Assembly (NCBI GenBank): GCA_964568845.1
Contig: CAZMSC010000005.1
Coordinates: 1 to 64,000, forward strand
Source: DTBU01 sp964568845
GTDB taxonomy: Archaea; Thermoproteota; CALKCG01; B24
Length of the DNA: 64,000 bases
Reading direction: 5' to 3'
Below, piece after piece: positions 34,804 to 42,004 of the stretch (position 1 is its first letter; each line of letters opens with the position of its first letter). A model generated the notes under the pieces. That model ran no database searches. It was not told the DNA's origin and saw only the letters and a program-made list of their open reading frames with translations. The translations under genes and the position numbers were made by a program.

Positions 34804-35414
34804 TATACGACTACCTCTTCACCTATCCTTAGGACTTTAACGTTGTACCCTTTCCTCTCAGCTCCCCTCTTAAATGTTTCAGGGTTTGCCTTCACCTGTG
34901 GGAAAGTATTGTAGTGCATGGGTATTGCAAGTTTGGGCTTCAATACGTCTAAAGCCTTTAAAGCTTCGTCCACGTTCATGGTGTATGTCCCACCTATAGG
35001 TATCAGTAATACGTCTATCCGCTCCAAGGGTTTAACTCCGTCGAGATAGCAGTCTCCCAAATGTACGATTCTCTTTCCCTCAAACTCTAGGATGTAGCCA
35101 GTCGGGTATCTACTCTGATGGTGGCTTGCGGGGATCATCTCAACGTTGACTCCGTCTATTTCCCTCTTCTCTCCCACCCGCATTACAATGGCTTTAGGAT
35201 ATTCGCACGCTGGCGTGACAACAACTTTAGCTTTTGGAAATCTACCTATGAAAGGCTTGTCGAAGTGGTCAAAATGTTCATGTGTCACTAAAATTATATC
35301 CGGTGTTCCCTCATACTTGGGGGCTAGATTGTTACCCGTAAAGTAGGGGTCTATGAGTATTCTCTTACCATCCGATATTTCAAAACACGCGTGGCTGAGG
35401 TATTTAATTTTCAT
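34803..35414 (-). CDS. UPF0173 metallo-beta-lactamase fold hydrolase
   Basis: 203 residues. Starts MKIKYLSHACFEIS, typical of UPF0173; metal motif VTHEHFDHFD, then PASHHQSRYPTGYI, VHLGDCYLDG and IPMHYNTFPQ, giving the full set of His and Asp ligands. The ATG at 35414 is preceded by GGTGGT and fits the family; a longer upstream frame is not supported. Substrate unknown. Divergent from the proteasome gene, 294 bp away. Confidence 0.85.
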   Translation of the reverse strand: MKIKYLSHACFEISDGKRILIDPYFTGNNLAPKYEGTPDIILVTHEHFDHFDKPFIGRFPKAKVVVTPACEYPKAIVMRVGEKREIDGVNVEMIPASHHQSRYPTGYILEFEGKRIVHLGDCYLDGVKPLERIDVLLIPIGGTYTMNVDEALKALDVLKPKLAIPMHYNTFPQVKANPETFKRGAERKGYNVKVLRIGEEVVV

Positions 35415-35651
35415 AATACCACCAGAATATAGTCTGCTTGATAAAAATATAACTTTACCTATGTTTAAGTCCATCTACAGTTTTAGAACAGGAATTATAA
35501 TAGTAGCACTCGTTCTCCATACCGGGGTATATCTCCGCTCCGCCTCAAACCTTTTAAATGGGTTAGTTAAAGGAGAAGAGTTACGTATGGTCGTCGAAGA
35601 TCGTGTAACCCGAAACCCTACCTGAATAGTAAGGTTAAAATACTGCTAAGC

Positions 35652-35671
35652 ATGTCTCATATATGAGACAT
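35652..35671. promoter_or_regulatory. perfect 20-bp palindrome over the proteasome promoter
   Basis: ATGTCTCATATATGAGACAT is identical to its reverse complement. Its centre (CATATATG) can act as the TATA box, and it ends 37 nt before the proteasome start at 35709, so it is well placed as an operator. Confidence 0.65.
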
Positions 35672-35708
35672 TTTCGAAGCCTTTGAATAAACACTGGGGG
35701 TTCTCGGC

Positions 35709-36341
35709 TTGTATGATGGTTTCAAAGTGTTGAAAACCGGTACGACAACCATAGGTTTAGTTTGCAAAGATGGAGTTGTCTTAGCTTCAGATACTAGGGT
35801 TACAATGGGATTTACAGTAGCTCATAAGAGAGGCCGTAAAATATATCAAATAGACGACCATTTAGCCATGACTATAGCTGGAACCGTGGCCGAAGGTCAG
35901 AACGTTGTAGACACGCTTAGGTTCTACGCTAAATTGTATAAAGTTGAACACAATAGACCTATACCTGTAAGTACTGCGTCAAGATTAGCTTCTCAAATAC
36001 TCTACAGTAATAGGCTTATGCCCCTTTCGGTTCAGGCGATAGTTGGAGGAGTAGATGAAACAGGTCCACATGTATATGCTTTAGACCCATTTGGAGGCGT
36101 TACAGAGGAAAAGTACTTTGCAACAGGATCAGGCTCCCCAATAGCTATAGGTGAGCTTGAGACAAATATTAAAGACGGTTTAACAGTTGAAGAAGCAATC
36201 TCCTTGGTGGTTAAATCTCTCAAAGCGGCTATGCGTAGAGACATCGCTACTGGAGATAGTGTAGATATAATTGTGATAGACTCTAAAGGTTTTAAAGAGC
36301 TCTCTGAAGACGATAAAGCTAAGCTTATGGATAGTGTCTAG
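35709..36341 (+). CDS. psmB: proteasome subunit beta
   Basis: Catalytic subunit of the archaeal 20S proteasome. 210 residues with a short propeptide (11 residues) before the nucleophile Thr12 in KTGTTTIGLV, which becomes Thr1 after self-cleavage. Other active-site parts are VLASDTRVTMG (Asp17), RKIYQIDDH (Lys33 region) and ATGSGSPIA, GDSVDIIVI. Start is TTG at 35709, giving the usual length. It is followed after 31 nt by aCPSF1, an order found in many archaea. A perfect palindrome covers its promoter. Confidence 0.95.
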   Translation: MYDGFKVLKTGTTTIGLVCKDGVVLASDTRVTMGFTVAHKRGRKIYQIDDHLAMTIAGTVAEGQNVVDTLRFYAKLYKVEHNRPIPVSTASRLASQILYSNRLMPLSVQAIVGGVDETGPHVYALDPFGGVTEEKYFATGSGSPIAIGELETNIKDGLTVEEAISLVVKSLKAAMRRDIATGDSVDIIVIDSKGFKELSEDDKAKLMDSV

Positions 36342-36372
36342 CTGTGGTTTAATAAACGTATGGAGAGTTTAG

Positions 36373-38304
36373 GTGTTTATTGTGAAAAAACAGTTTCAAG
36401 ACCCGCTATTTAAAATAAGAGAAATAGTTCTATCTAAGATTCCGGAGGATGTTGCAGTAACTAGGATAAACTTTGAAGGCTCTAAGCTTGCAATCTACGT
36501 TAAGAAGCCGGAGGTTCTGCTAATAGATAAAAGCTACATAATCTCTGACATCGTTGAAACTATGAAGAGGCGGATCGTAGTTAGATCAGACCCATCTGTT
36601 AGAGCACCTAAAGAAGAGGTTAAAGCAGTCATAAGTCAAGTAATCCCTGAAGAAGCAAACGTGGAAAACCTCGTTTTCGACGATGTATTAGGTGAGGTCA
36701 TAATAGAAGCTAAGAAAACTGGTTTAGCCATAGGTAAAGACGGCACCCTCCTACAAGAGATCTTAAGAAAGACGAAATGGATACCTAGAGTTCTCAGAAC
36801 ACCGTCAATACCTTCAAAAATAATCGCCAACATTAGACATGTGCTCTACAGCGATACAAAGGAGAGGGAGAGGGCTTTAAGAGAAGACGGTGAGCGGATA
36901 TTTAGACCCTTGATTTTCCCGGTGGATGAAGTTCTGCTAGTACCACTTGGAGGGTTTAGAGAGGTCGGTAGATCCGCCATACTAGTTAAAACTAAGGAGA
37001 GCTCTATACTGGTAGATTGTGGTATAAATCCAGGTGCATCTAAGTCAAGTCAGATGTTTCCATATTTAGACTTTGACTGTTTAGACTTCGACACCCTCGA
37101 TGCGGTCATTGTAACGCATAGCCACTTAGACCACTGTGGGGCTATCCCATTATTGTATAAATATGGGTATAAGGGCCCGGTCTACTGTTCTGAACCCGCT
37201 CTAAGTCTCATGGTTCTGGCTCTGCTCGACTATTTAGATGTTGCTGCTAAGGAAGGCATAATTCCTCCGTATACCCAGAGAGACGTTAGAGAGATGATTC
37301 TGCACACTGTAACCCTTAGATATGGCTACGTAGTAGATATAGCTCCGGATGTCAAGCTCACCCTATGGAATGCCGGACACATACTCGGCTCTTCAATAGC
37401 CCACATACATATAGGTGAGGGCCACTATAACATTGTGATAACGGGAGACTTCAAAAACGGTAAAACCATGCTTCTAGACCCGTCTTCAACAAACTTTCCA
37501 AGGGTTGAAGCTCTAGTAATGGAATCTACGTATGGCGGTGAAGAAGACGTCATGCCTCCTAGACACGAGGTGGAAAAATCGCTCATACTTACAGTGAATG
37601 AGACAATCGAGAACGGTGGAAGAGTTCTAATACCTACTCCAGCCATAGGTAGGGGTCAGGAAATAATGATAGTTTTAGACTCCTATATGAGGAAGGGTTT
37701 ACTTAAAGAGGTTCCAGTATACATAGATGGTATGTTAAATGAAGCCACAGCCATTCACACAGCCTACCCCGAATACCTGTCTCAAGAGCTTAGAGACCTT
37801 ATTCTACGTGAAGACGTGAACGTATTCCAATCTGAACACTTCACTTCTATTTCAAATCCAAACCAGAGGCTTGAAATAGCTGAGAGCGAGCCGTCTATAA
37901 TTCTGGCACCATCTGGTATGATGGAGGGTGGACCTGTGCTTGAGTATTTTAGACTTATGTCTGAAAACCCGAAAAACACTCTTGTATTCGTCAGTTACCA
38001 GATCGAGGGTACTTTAGGTCGTAGGATTAAAAATGGTTTAAGAGAGGTTCCTCTGATGTCTAAGGATGGTAAAGCAGATATCATTAAAGTCAATATGAAT
38101 GTCAAATCTATTGAAGGTTTCAGCGGCCACTCAGACAGACGTCAACTTCTTTCCTATGTTAAGAGACTATCTCCCAGGCCCAAAATGGTCGTCATATGTC
38201 ATGGTGAAGCGCAGAAAACACAAAACCTATCCTCGGCGATATCGCACATCTTCAAACTTCCAGCAGTTGCTCCGAGAAACCTTGAGAGTTTGAGACTTAG
38301 ATGA
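36373..38304 (+). CDS. fttA: beta-CASP ribonuclease aCPSF1 (transcription termination factor FttA)
   Basis: 643 residues, the standard size. Two KH-type RNA-binding domains (about 1-150; GKDGTLLQEI is the KH GxxG-like loop), metallo-beta-lactamase domain (about 180-390) with VTHSHLDHCGAIP, beta-CASP domain (about 390-570), and the last His motifs in GHSDRRQLL and ICHGEAQK. It cuts nascent RNA at U-rich sites and ends transcription together with RNA polymerase in archaea. GTG start at 36373. Probably co-transcribed with psmB. Assembly gap 2 begins 1 nt after its stop. Confidence 0.95.
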   Translation: MFIVKKQFQDPLFKIREIVLSKIPEDVAVTRINFEGSKLAIYVKKPEVLLIDKSYIISDIVETMKRRIVVRSDPSVRAPKEEVKAVISQVIPEEANVENLVFDDVLGEVIIEAKKTGLAIGKDGTLLQEILRKTKWIPRVLRTPSIPSKIIANIRHVLYSDTKERERALREDGERIFRPLIFPVDEVLLVPLGGFREVGRSAILVKTKESSILVDCGINPGASKSSQMFPYLDFDCLDFDTLDAVIVTHSHLDHCGAIPLLYKYGYKGPVYCSEPALSLMVLALLDYLDVAAKEGIIPPYTQRDVREMILHTVTLRYGYVVDIAPDVKLTLWNAGHILGSSIAHIHIGEGHYNIVITGDFKNGKTMLLDPSSTNFPRVEALVMESTYGGEEDVMPPRHEVEKSLILTVNETIENGGRVLIPTPAIGRGQEIMIVLDSYMRKGLLKEVPVYIDGMLNEATAIHTAYPEYLSQELRDLILREDVNVFQSEHFTSISNPNQRLEIAESEPSIILAPSGMMEGGPVLEYFRLMSENPKNTLVFVSYQIEGTLGRRIKNGLREVPLMSKDGKADIIKVNMNVKSIEGFSGHSDRRQLLSYVKRLSPRPKMVVICHGEAQKTQNLSSAISHIFKLPAVAPRNLESLRLR

Positions 38305-38305
38305 T

Positions 38306-38405
38306 NNNNNNNNNNNNNNNNNNNNNNNNNNNNNNNNNNNNNNNNNNNNNNNNNNNNNNNNNNNNNNNNNNNNNNNNNNNNNNNNNNNNNNNNNNNNNNN
38401 NNNNN
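38306..38405. other. assembly gap 2 (100 N)
   Basis: Default-length N run. Unlike gap 1, I see no shared sequence at the two ends, so the true gap size is unknown and a gene may be missing. Confidence 0.9.
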
Positions 38406-38434
38406 CCGAATTTTAGCCTCGATACATATTCTAA

Positions 38435-38450
38435 ACGTTTAATTAAACGT
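38435..38450. promoter_or_regulatory. 16-bp perfect palindrome before the tRNA endonuclease subunit gene
   Basis: ACGTTTAATTAAACGT, 22-37 nt before the ATG at 38472. The AT-rich core may double as the TATA element. Confidence 0.4.
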
Positions 38451-38471
38451 CTTCTGTTAGAAATTTAGAGG

Positions 38472-39023
38472 ATGGATTCAGAGTTTAAACCTCCAAGCGG
38501 TATAGCCTTCTTAGAGGATGGTAGAATTCTAGTTAAGGATAGCGATTATAGGAGTTTTCTAATTCAGAAAGGCTATGGTGTTAAAGAGGGTAATTTTCTC
38601 GTTTTAACTGGTGAAGAAGCTCTATACTTAATGAGTGAAGGTAGACTCAGACTTTTTGAAGCTGATCGTGAGCTTACATTGAAGGACGCCACTGAAAGGC
38701 TGATCCCCGTGGATCCGGATGTTTGGATTAGATTTCTAATATATAGAGATTTGAGGGATAAGGGGTATGTGATCCGCAGGGGCTATGGAATCGGGTTAGA
38801 TTTTCTACTGTACGAACGTGGAACATATGGTGAGCAATCTGCTAAGTATCTGGTCATAGGGGTTTCAGAAGGTAAACCAGTTAAAATAGAGGATTTGCTC
38901 GGAGTTATCAGATCTGGTACGTATTCGGATAAAGAGCTCCTGTTGGCTGTCGTAGATCGTAGAGGAGAAGTTGTCTATTATAAGCTCTCCCAAGGTTTTG
39001 ATGAATCGCAACTAGGTGAGTAA
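38472..39023 (+). CDS. tRNA-splicing endonuclease, structural (non-catalytic) subunit
   Basis: 183 residues. C-terminal nuclease-fold domain with WIRFLIYRDLRDKGYVIRRG and FLLYERGTYGEQSAKYLV, the hallmark region of the EndA family. In catalytic subunits this loop contains a His; here the site reads GEQSA, so the Tyr-His-Lys triad is incomplete. It should pair with the catalytic subunit at 56554-57114 to give a heterotetramer of the crenarchaeal type, which accepts introns outside the canonical tRNA position. ATG start, right after assembly gap 2. Confidence 0.85.
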   Translation: MDSEFKPPSGIAFLEDGRILVKDSDYRSFLIQKGYGVKEGNFLVLTGEEALYLMSEGRLRLFEADRELTLKDATERLIPVDPDVWIRFLIYRDLRDKGYVIRRGYGIGLDFLLYERGTYGEQSAKYLVIGVSEGKPVKIEDLLGVIRSGTYSDKELLLAVVDRRGEVVYYKLSQGFDESQLGE

Positions 39024-39179
39024 TTCAGGCTGTATGGTTGCTTTTAGCTGTCTGATAAAGTTTTAAAAATATATTGGATAGTCTTCCCTTTTAATCTGAA
39101 GTAGCTCTTCGTATGATATTGTTGGAGATTTTCTGGAGCTAAACTCAGTGTAGGCTAAGCCATAACTTGGAAGCGTAAG

Positions 39180-39518
39180 TCATCGGTAGGGTTCACATTG
39201 ACATGGTATAGCATGGCATCTTGGGCATCCTCTACCATATTTCTCAGAGACCGCCTTCTCCAAATCTATATTCATTAGATTGCAGAGGCTCAGTAGCCAG
39301 GCCATTACATCGGCTGCTTCTTCAGCAACGTCCACCACTTTACCTTTAACTAAAGCATCAGCTAACTCCCCCACCTCAGATATAAACCATATATAGGTTG
39401 TGAAAATCCCCCTCTTTTTATCCCTCTCAAAGTAGATTTCTCTCATAAGTTTCTGCAATTCTCCTACGCTCATAATATCTAAAACCATATCATCAAGGTT
39501 ATGTAAAAGTATTAGCAT
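39180..39518 (-). CDS. MazG-like nucleotide pyrophosphohydrolase with C-terminal Cys cluster
   Basis: 112 residues. The helical MazG domain has the metal-binding E-x-x-E...E-x-x-D pattern in FISEVGELADALVKG and VAEEAADVMAWLLSLC. Hydrolyses (d)NTPs to monophosphates as house-cleaning. The C-terminus adds GRGCPRCHAIPCQC, a metal-binding-like cysteine cluster found in some archaeal members. The ATG at 39518 has a TATA-like box about 25 nt upstream; the ATG at 39473 fits the domain boundary and is an alternative. Transcribed alone. Confidence 0.85.
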   Translation of the reverse strand: MLILLHNLDDMVLDIMSVGELQKLMREIYFERDKKRGIFTTYIWFISEVGELADALVKGKVVDVAEEAADVMAWLLSLCNLMNIDLEKAVSEKYGRGCPRCHAIPCQCEPYR

Positions 39519-39604
39519 TTACTTACAAAGTGGAGGCCTTTATTTTCACGCTCCTAAGCCCTTTTAGTAAATTTGGTTTTTTGTCCATCTATGGATCAGA
39601 AAGG

Positions 39605-39612
39605 TTTATATG
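39605..39612 (+). promoter_or_regulatory. TATA box of the regulator-ABC exporter operon
   Basis: TTTATATG about 40 nt before the TTG start at 39647, just upstream of two palindromes. Confidence 0.5.
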
Positions 39613-39618
39613 TCTTCA

Positions 39619-39634
39619 TTACAATTTATTGTAA
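39619..39634. promoter_or_regulatory. operator palindrome 1 of the ABC exporter operon
   Basis: TTACAAT-TT-ATTGTAA, exact 7-bp arms. Lies between TATA box and start codon. Confidence 0.7.
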
Positions 39635-39636
39635 CG

Positions 39637-39652
39637 TTCCAATAAATTGGAA
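39637..39652. promoter_or_regulatory. operator palindrome 2 of the ABC exporter operon
   Basis: TTCCAAT-AA-ATTGGAA, exact 7-bp arms, centred 18 bp from palindrome 1 and covering the TTG start at 39647. Confidence 0.7.
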
Positions 39653-40237
39653 GTGGAAAACTTGAAAGAGATTATTATAATCAAAGACGCCGAAGTTGCT
39701 AAGCTCCTAGCCGATGAAACCAGATGTCAAATATTAAACCTCTTAAAAATCAGAGAAATGTCTACAAATCAACTTGCCAAAATATTGGATAAGCCAGCCT
39801 CCTCTATCGACCATCACCTGAAGGTTCTAAAGGCCGCTGGCTTAATTGAACTTGTTTACGAACGTAGACGGGGGAATATCATAGAGCGGTTCTATAGAGC
39901 TTCAGCTAGACACTACATTGTAAGTTACAGTTTAAGTGAGAAGGCTGAGTCTTCGGTTAAGGATTGGAATGAAAAGCTCTATGGAGAGATTGCATCGCTC
40001 ATACAAAGCTTTGGCTATAGAGTATCAGATATATCTAAGCTTACTAGGCTAATTGAAGAGTTTAACGCTTCAAAAAGAATGGTTTTAGAGAACCTAGCCA
40101 GTAAAGATGTAAATCCCTCCGCTTTAAAGCCTCCGGCATCCTTCCTATTAATGGACATTTTAACCCATCTGGAGCTTTACAGGAGTGAAAAATACCGTAG
40201 GCTTATGGACGAACTCCTCTCCACTGTTTCGAGGTGA
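39647..40237 (+). CDS. ArsR-type winged-helix transcriptional regulator
   Basis: 196 residues. The N-terminal winged helix (about 10-90) includes KLLADETRCQILNLLKIREM, STNQLAKILDKPASSIDHHL (recognition helix) and GLIELVYERRRGNIIERFYR (wing). The C-terminal 100 residues are helical and may sense a ligand or dimerise. Starts at TTG 39647, GTG 39653 or TTG 39662 are all possible; the last lies outside the palindromes. Its stop overlaps the GTG of the first ABC gene, so it is the first gene of the exporter operon and very likely represses it through the tandem palindromes. Confidence 0.85.
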   Translation: MEVENLKEIIIIKDAEVAKLLADETRCQILNLLKIREMSTNQLAKILDKPASSIDHHLKVLKAAGLIELVYERRRGNIIERFYRASARHYIVSYSLSEKAESSVKDWNEKLYGEIASLIQSFGYRVSDISKLTRLIEEFNASKRMVLENLASKDVNPSALKPPASFLLMDILTHLELYRSEKYRRLMDELLSTVSR

Positions 40238-42000
40238 CTCGTATGGCTTATACGGGTAAATCTACTAAGAGAATTCTACCGAGACTTTTCAAATACCTCA
40301 TAGCACATAAGCTTCTCTTTACGATTTCAATGACGCTTGTAGTAGTTGGAACGGCAATAGACCTCCTCCTACCCTGGATCAGTAGAGATGTTATAAATAA
40401 CGTCTTCATGGGGTCTGCTTCAAACATATGGCTGTATGCAACAGCAATACTAGGTTTAACTGTTCTACACGGGGCTATCTTCTTCTTAAGAGACTACTTA
40501 TCAGGCTTGATGTCTCAGAAAATCAGCCACAACATGAGGCTGCAACTTTATAGACATTTACAAGACCTATCCTACAGCTTCTTCGATAGAGTTGACGTTG
40601 GACAGATAATAAACCGTATCACAAGCGACATAGATACAATAGGTAACTTCATAAGCTCTAGTGTAACGCAACTATTAAGCTCTATTCTGATGATTCTACT
40701 GGTTTCTACAATACTTATTTCAATAAACATTTCAATGGCTTTAATAGCAATATCCATCACAGTACCGTTCATAGCGATAATATCCATGGTTTTCGCCAAA
40801 TTCGTAAGACCAATATTTGACCGTAGATGGATCGAACAGAGTAGATTAAACACCGTTGTTGCAGAATCCGTTTCCGGCTTCCGGGTGATCAGAGCACTTG
40901 GAATTGAAAACTGGGCTTTTACAAAGTTCCAATCTATAAATAAGCAGGTTTACGACCTTAGCATGCGCTCTGAAAAGCTCGCTGTTCGAACATGGCCATT
41001 TCTAAACCTCGTTATTGGCATTGCATCTGCAATCGTATACCTATATGGAGGGTTAAGGTTCTTCAGTAATGAAATCACAATAGGAGACCTGATAGCCTTC
41101 TCCATGTATCTAGGCTACCTCGTCTGGCCTATAATGTCCTTCGGCTTCCTATTTGCAGACTATCAAAGGACAAGCATATCTGCCGGGAGGGTTTTTGAAG
41201 CGTTAGATGCCGAGCCGGAAGTTAAAGAAAAGCCTAATGCCATAGAGCTTCCGAACATCAAAGGGCATGTAGTTTTTGAAGACGTTGTTTTCGGCTATGA
41301 TCCTGATAAACCAGTGCTTAAGGGTATAAATTTAGAAGTCAGACCCGGTGAGAAAGTTGCCCTTGTAGGGGTTACAGGCTCAGGTAAAAGCACCTTGATA
41401 AAGCTTATACCCAGATTTTATGACCCTCAGAAAGGTCGTATTCTAATAGACGGTTGTGATATAAGAGACGTTAAAATAGGCTCCTTACGTAAATATATAG
41501 GCGTTGTACATCAAGATATTTTCCTATTTCCAGTAAGCATACGGGAGAACATAGCGTACGGTAAACCCAATGCTACATATGAGGAGATTGAGAAAGCGGC
41601 TAAAATTGCACGTATTCACGACTTTATAATGAGTCTACCTGAAAAATATGACACTATAATAGGTGAGCGTGGCGTGACGTTATCCGGTGGTCAGAGGCAG
41701 AGATTAGCCATTGCTAGAGCTTTAATCTTAAACCCGAGGATTCTAATACTCGACGATTCCACGTCAAGCGTGGACTCTGAAACGGAAAAGGAGATATGTG
41801 AAGCTTTAAAGGAGCTCGTAAAATATAAGACCGTTTTCATAGTAACTCAACGTTTATCCACTTTAAAACTTGCCGATAGAATAGTGGTTCTAGATGATGG
41901 ACGCATAGTTGAAGACGGCACTCACGATGAGCTAATAGCTAAGAACGGATTATACGCTAAGATTTACGAGTCTCAAATACTTGGGTCTAGGGAGGTGTAA
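40234..42000 (+). CDS. ABC exporter half-transporter, subunit 1
   Basis: 588 residues: six transmembrane helices (about 15-310) then the ATPase domain. Walker A VGVTGSGKSTLIKL, Q-loop VVHQDIFLFP, signature LSGGQRQRLAIARAL, Walker B RILILDDSTSSVDS and the switch region FIVTQRLSTL. The Walker B is followed by Asp instead of the catalytic Glu (LDDS) and the switch His is Gln (TQR), which marks a degenerate ATP site as in heterodimeric exporters. Start GTG 40234 overlaps the regulator stop; ATG 40243 is an alternative. Pairs with the next gene. Confidence 0.93.
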   Translation: MTRMAYTGKSTKRILPRLFKYLIAHKLLFTISMTLVVVGTAIDLLLPWISRDVINNVFMGSASNIWLYATAILGLTVLHGAIFFLRDYLSGLMSQKISHNMRLQLYRHLQDLSYSFFDRVDVGQIINRITSDIDTIGNFISSSVTQLLSSILMILLVSTILISINISMALIAISITVPFIAIISMVFAKFVRPIFDRRWIEQSRLNTVVAESVSGFRVIRALGIENWAFTKFQSINKQVYDLSMRSEKLAVRTWPFLNLVIGIASAIVYLYGGLRFFSNEITIGDLIAFSMYLGYLVWPIMSFGFLFADYQRTSISAGRVFEALDAEPEVKEKPNAIELPNIKGHVVFEDVVFGYDPDKPVLKGINLEVRPGEKVALVGVTGSGKSTLIKLIPRFYDPQKGRILIDGCDIRDVKIGSLRKYIGVVHQDIFLFPVSIRENIAYGKPNATYEEIEKAAKIARIHDFIMSLPEKYDTIIGERGVTLSGGQRQRLAIARALILNPRILILDDSTSSVDSETEKEICEALKELVKYKTVFIVTQRLSTLKLADRIVVLDDGRIVEDGTHDELIAKNGLYAKIYESQILGSREV

Positions 42001-42004
42001 AACA

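Noticed and set aside
35415..35708. Possible tRNA or small gene in the region before psmB
   Set aside because: No cloverleaf, no T-loop GTTCGA-type sequence; a 90-codon plus-strand frame overlaps the UPF0173 start and has no family match.
38306..38405. Gap 2 as a false gap like gap 1
   Set aside because: The two ends share no sequence, so the gap may be real.
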